Shown here: positions 61,215-64,000 of the stretch, piece by piece
Numbering within the stretch: position 1 is the first letter of the stretch
Layout of the letters: every line of letters begins with the position of its first letter
Source: Setophaga petechia
Taxonomy: Eukaryota > Chordata > Aves > Passeriformes > Parulidae
Length of the DNA: 64,000 nt
NCBI GenBank assembly: GCA_024362935.1
Contig: JANCRA010000025.1
Coordinates: 14,100,936-14,164,935 of the forward strand
Direction of reading: 5' to 3'
Program-made: the position numbers and the translations under genes
Notes under the pieces: generated by a model
The model's input: only the letters and a program-made list of their open reading frames with translations
Database searches by the model: none
Told to the model about the DNA's origin: nothing

Positions 61215-61341
61215 CTGCTGTGGCCTCAGGAAGTTGACGTTGATATTGGGATATCGGGTGGCAGGATCAATGCTGTAGTGGCTGAAGTTTTTACTCACGT
61301 TCTCTGGGGTGGTCTGAGGCAGCAGCCTATAAATGCTTTCC
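61215..61341 (-). CDS. MICAL3: MICAL3 exon E3: C-terminal flavin domain
   Basis: This 127-base exon enters at phase 2 and leaves at phase 0. The acceptor is TTTTCCCAAG and the donor is CAG followed by GTAAGTC. It encodes [19 protein letters not shown], then [19 protein letters not shown] and RPQQ. The SIDP.TRYPN core is typical of MICAL flavin domains just before the linker to the CH domain. No substitution in the exon looks disruptive. Confidence 0.96.
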
Positions 61342-61359
61342 CTTGGGAAAATACACAAA

Positions 61360-61476
61360 AAAAAAGTTTGGGTTTTTCTTTTGGTTCATCTGTTTTGTTT
61401 AGGCTTTGTGGTGGTTTGGGGTTTTTGGTTTGTTTTGGCTGGTTTGAGGTTTTGTTCTGTTTTTGTTTTTTTTTTA
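61360..61476. repeat. G/T-rich low-complexity tract
   Basis: Phrases such as GTGGTTTGGGGTTTTTGGTT and TTTGTTTTGGCTGGTTTGAG run for about 115 bases with few C or A on the plus strand, ending in a T run. It resembles the tract at 26640-26745. Confidence 0.8.
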
Positions 61477-61667
61477 AGAGATGCATCACTACTACTATGG
61501 CTAAGTAAACTCTGGAGAGATAAACATTCAAATCAGAAATCTAACCACTTCAGATACTGCATAGCTAACAGTCAGCATAACCATATTAAAATCTGCTCTA
61601 ATACAACTACAGAATTCCAAAGGAGGGAAGAAAACAATACACTAAGTGAAACTGAAGTACAATAAAG

Positions 61668-61750
61668 TCACTGAGATACAATAAAGATACTGAGATACAG
61701 GAGGGGCAGTATCTCAGTGTATCTGAGTGTATCTCAGGGGCTCTATCTCA
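61668..61750. repeat. Cluster of inverted GAGATAC/GTATCTC repeats
   Basis: ACTGAGATAC occurs near 61670 and at 61689-61698. Its exact complement GTATCTCAGT follows at 61709-61718, and further TATCTGAG and TATCTCAG copies lie to 61750. The 10-bp perfect stem has a loop of about 10 bases. Confidence 0.9.
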
Positions 61751-62573
61751 GATCTTACTGCTGTCTGAAGTGGTTAATGGAAAGGTGATGAAGTCTGGCT
61801 TCAACAGTAACATTATTTTCCTCACTGTTTTTTTTAATTCAAACAAATGGAATTTTAAGTATGAATTGTGCCATTGTGCAATTTTTGAAATTATACTATG
61901 GTTCCTGATGGTCATAAGCTGCAGTTGCTGAAGTTTAAAATAGGACCTAAAACCTGTTGCTTTTACTCACTCCCTCTGCTAACTACCTGAGTTCTGATCT
62001 CCAAGAGAGCCCCTTGAGTCACCAAAACCACTCTGAGGCAAAGCTGATTAACACATCAAGAATTCAATACTTCAAAAGAGACAAGATGCTGTTTAGCTTA
62101 CATGAAATAAAGTGACCAAGGACAACATGAAAGATAGCAGGTCACAGCTTCCTTACAAGGAAATAATAAAAAGTATTCACAAGATAATAGGAGACAGCAA
62201 GAACTTTTGTATCTAGTACTTTAAAGGCACCTACATCTCCATCTGGTTTGCCATTGAAGGGCTGGTGACAGTTAGTCAGGCTCACTTTGTCCATGCAATG
62301 TCAATAAGCACCTAAAAAAAAGATTCCTCCTCTAATCTTTTAAAACTAGAACCAGAAATAGCAACATTTCTTACTCTTTCATATACTTCAGTTTATCGAC
62401 TCCTTTGAAATTTTTTTCTTTAACTGAATTACACCCTCATGCATCCTTTTAAAAAGAGTGAGAGTCTGTATCTCCCTTTCTGTCTACATATTTGTACTAA
62501 AAGAAACTGTAATGAATGACGAGATGTTGGAGGATTGGATTAGAACTGTAAATGTATTCATTTTCTCCATTAC

Positions 62574-62689
62574 CTTTCTGCAAGGACTTCCAAAGGACTG
62601 GCTCCGAGCGACCAACTTCGTACCATCCAAGCAGAGTCCATTGCAGCCAAAAATCCCCTGGCTATTCCAGTTCCCATTGGCCAAAACGG
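62574..62689 (-). CDS. MICAL3: MICAL3 exon E2: end of FAD-binding motif
   Basis: This 116-base exon enters at phase 0 and leaves at phase 2 (AG then GTAATG). The acceptor is CTAATATCAG before CCGTTTTGG. It encodes [20 protein letters not shown] followed by [18 protein letters not shown]. Together with the end of E1 it gives [19 protein letters not shown], the Gly-rich motif that closes over FAD in MICAL enzymes. The last codon (Arg) is split with E3. Confidence 0.96.
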
Positions 62690-63244
62690 CTGATATTAGA
62701 GGTTACCAAAGGAAAAAAAAGCAGAGAAAGGAAAAGCATCACTTAGGGAAAATCTTAAAGAAGTATCAAGTACATATTCAGGCAGTAATCTGCTGGGAAA
62801 TTATAACTCAGTAATTAGCTTCAAGTTCCACTCCCACTGGGCTAGAGGAAACCAGATGTACAGTGAACAGCTCAAGAGCTCTCCCAAAGTCAGTGTTCCT
62901 CTATTTCCAGCAGTAATTCATAGCCTGGGGTGCCTTAACAGCTTCTCTTCAAGACAGCACTTTTCAAACCAACTACAAAATGCTAACTACTAGCAGACCC
63001 ACAGTAGGTTCTGTAGAGAGTCAACAAGAAGCAGATGGAACAGACAGAACTTCAGAAAAAGCTCTGCACACATTTTCTTAAGCACGATCATTACCACGCT
63101 AAAAATTCTGTTTTCCCAACACTCCCACCCTTCCTTCCAACCTCCCACTTTCTTCTATAACAAACAGCAGCTTTCCTTAGAGTGCCTCTCTGTCAGGCAG
63201 CACAGATCTCAGTGGTTTGTGCTCATTCAGAGCTGACCACGAAC
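62690..63244 (-). other. Intron between E1 and E2
   Basis: This is a 555-base intron with only splice signals and no recognisable element. Confidence 0.8.
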
Positions 63245-63502
63245 CTCCAGGAGGCTGTCCCCGACCAGTGCCACGAGGAGCTGGTGGCCGTTCTGCTCGC
63301 GCACCAGCGCGGCGTTCTCGGAGGCGTACATGCACGTGAAGTCAAACATGGCCACGTCGGGCTGCCCGTAGTGGTTGATGGCAAAGTCCAGTGAGGGCAG
63401 CTGCTGGTTAGTGGAGAAATCTGCTGCCTCCCTGGCGTAGTTCAGCAAAGCCTCCTGGTCCACATTCTCCCGGGAGAGCAAGACCTCTGTGTCAGCATGG
63501 TC
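63245..63502 (-). CDS. MICAL3: MICAL3 exon E1: FAD monooxygenase domain, C-terminal part
   Basis: This exon has 86 codons and is phase 0 at both ends. The acceptor is TTTTGGCAG before GACCATGCTG and the donor is GAG followed by GTTCGT. The protein begins DHADTEVLL and includes [16 protein letters not shown] and [18 protein letters not shown]. It ends [10 protein letters not shown], where Gly-Asp starts the third FAD-contact motif of hydroxybenzoate-hydroxylase-type flavoproteins; the motif continues in E2. It belongs to the catalytic domain that binds FAD and oxidises actin. The upstream part of that domain is outside the window. The donor is a weak GT match (GTTCGT), but the reading frame and the next exon leave little doubt. 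Confidence 0.97.
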
Positions 63503-63668
63503 CTGCCAAAACCAGCACAGTTAAAGTGCCATGGTCAAAACCACAAGCTTGTTTTAAGATTGGTATATATTGTAGCTGGCATTAAAATTCTGACAAATCT
63601 ACTCATACAAACTTGCCTGCTAATTTTTTCCTTCCTATCTGTGTTCATGCCTCCAGGAGAAAATCTAT

Positions 63669-64000
63669 TGTATTTGTGGGGTGCCCCATGGCAGGAAAGA
63701 ATGATGAATCTGATTCCATGTTGTCAGAAGGCTAATTTATACTATATTAAAGAATGCTACACTAAACTATACTAAATAATACAAAAAGGATACTTACAGA
63801 AGGCTAAAAAGATAACGAAAACTCGTGACTCTTTCCAGAGCCTCAACACAGCTTGGCCCTGACTGGCCAATAAGTCAAAACAATTCACATGAAACAAATG
63901 AAACAATCACCTGTTGGTAAACAATCTCCATACACATTCCACATGTGAGCACAACACAGGAGAAGCAAATGAGATAAGAACTTGTTTTTCTTTTTCTCTG
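63669..64000 (-). mobile_element. Solo LTR, second copy of the inner family (cut by window edge)
   Basis: From TGTATTTGTGGGGTGCCCCA onward this matches the 21926-22340 element base by base with scattered changes. Shared phrases include TGTCAGAAGGCTAATTTATA-like sequence, GACTCTTTCCAGAG, TTCCACATGTGAGCACAACA and CAGGAGAAGCAAATGA. It is in the same orientation as that copy (minus strand). The remainder lies beyond the right edge. Confidence 0.88.

Larger units (their letters stand above)
61342..62573 (-). other. Intron between E2 and E3
   Basis: This 1.2-kb intron holds a G/T-rich tract at 61360-61476, just upstream of the E3 acceptor, and a cluster of inverted GAGATAC/GTATCTC motifs at 61668-61750. 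On the transcript strand the G/T tract becomes an A/C-rich run that lies against the acceptor. Confidence 0.8.
112..63502 (-). other. MICAL3: MICAL3 transcription unit (internal part, 25 exons)
   Basis: This span is the interior of one large gene read right to left. MICAL3 is a cytosolic FAD/NADPH monooxygenase that oxidises actin methionines to disassemble filaments; with Rab8/Rab6 and ELKS it promotes exocytic vesicle fusion (family knowledge). The sequence shows 25 exons whose phases chain without a break (3148 bases, about 1049 codons, no stop), encoding the end of the flavin domain, a CH domain, a linker, a LIM domain and an acidic region in MICAL order. I chose MICAL3 over MICAL2 or MICAL1 because the CH segment ([20 protein letters not shown]), the LIM exon ([12 protein letters not shown]) and the post-LIM segment (AKRLRGTPERIELENYRLSL) match MICAL3 as I recall it. 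Start codon and C-terminal bMERB domain lie outside the window. Confidence 0.95.

Noticed and set aside
61056..61508. 150-codon plus-strand open stretch over E3
   Set aside because: It runs antisense through a real MICAL3 exon and then through a G/T-rich tract. The length comes from low complexity.
1..64000. A new multi-gene system (operon, defence island or similar)
   Set aside because: The window is the interior of one vertebrate gene with introns. There are no clustered genes, prokaryotic signals or other protein genes.

Overview
The window is a stretch of vertebrate nuclear DNA, most likely from a bird and probably a songbird. Three things point there. The coding exons read as one recognisable vertebrate gene, MICAL3. 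The introns carry 3' ends of CR1 LINEs, the dominant avian retroposon. They also carry solo LTRs of types I associate with passerine genomes. Placement within birds is inference, since I could not run a search.

Essentially the whole window is the interior of MICAL3 on the minus strand, read from right to left. I could place 25 exons by reading frame, splice sites and phase. All have AG acceptors and GT donors, and every junction keeps frame. Together they give 3148 coding bases, about 1049 codons, with no in-frame stop. The start codon and the first part of the flavoprotein domain lie beyond the right edge. The rest of the acidic/proline-rich region and the C-terminal Rab-binding bMERB domain lie beyond the left edge.

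Layout in transcript order: 63.5-60.6 kb holds the C-terminal part of the FAD monooxygenase domain (exons E1-E4). 59.5-57.9 kb holds the calponin-homology domain (E5-E6). 57.0-55.5 kb holds a basic, NLS-like linker (E7-E9). 54.5-39.9 kb holds six phase-0 exons (E10-E15) that look like alternative cassettes, including a 30-nt microexon. 39.2-35.6 kb holds the zinc-binding LIM domain (E16-E17). 34.5-10.2 kb holds the post-LIM region and a strongly acidic stretch (E18-E20), split by a 19.4-kb intron. 9.1-0.1 kb holds five phase-1 exons (E21-E25) of Glu-rich sequence, two of which (E21, E23) may be optional.

The parts serve one protein. The flavin domain uses NADPH and O2 to oxidise actin methionines, the CH and LIM modules support targeting and autoregulation, and the C-terminus outside this window binds Rab GTPases, linking actin turnover to exocytic vesicle fusion. 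No second protein gene was found on either strand. The remaining content is intronic: two CR1 fragments (one with an internal 43-44 bp triplication), a nested LTR-in-LTR insertion with a second copy of the inner family at the right edge, another solo LTR close to the LIM exon, a 40-bp minisatellite, a decayed tRNA-Met-like fragment, and several inverted repeats.
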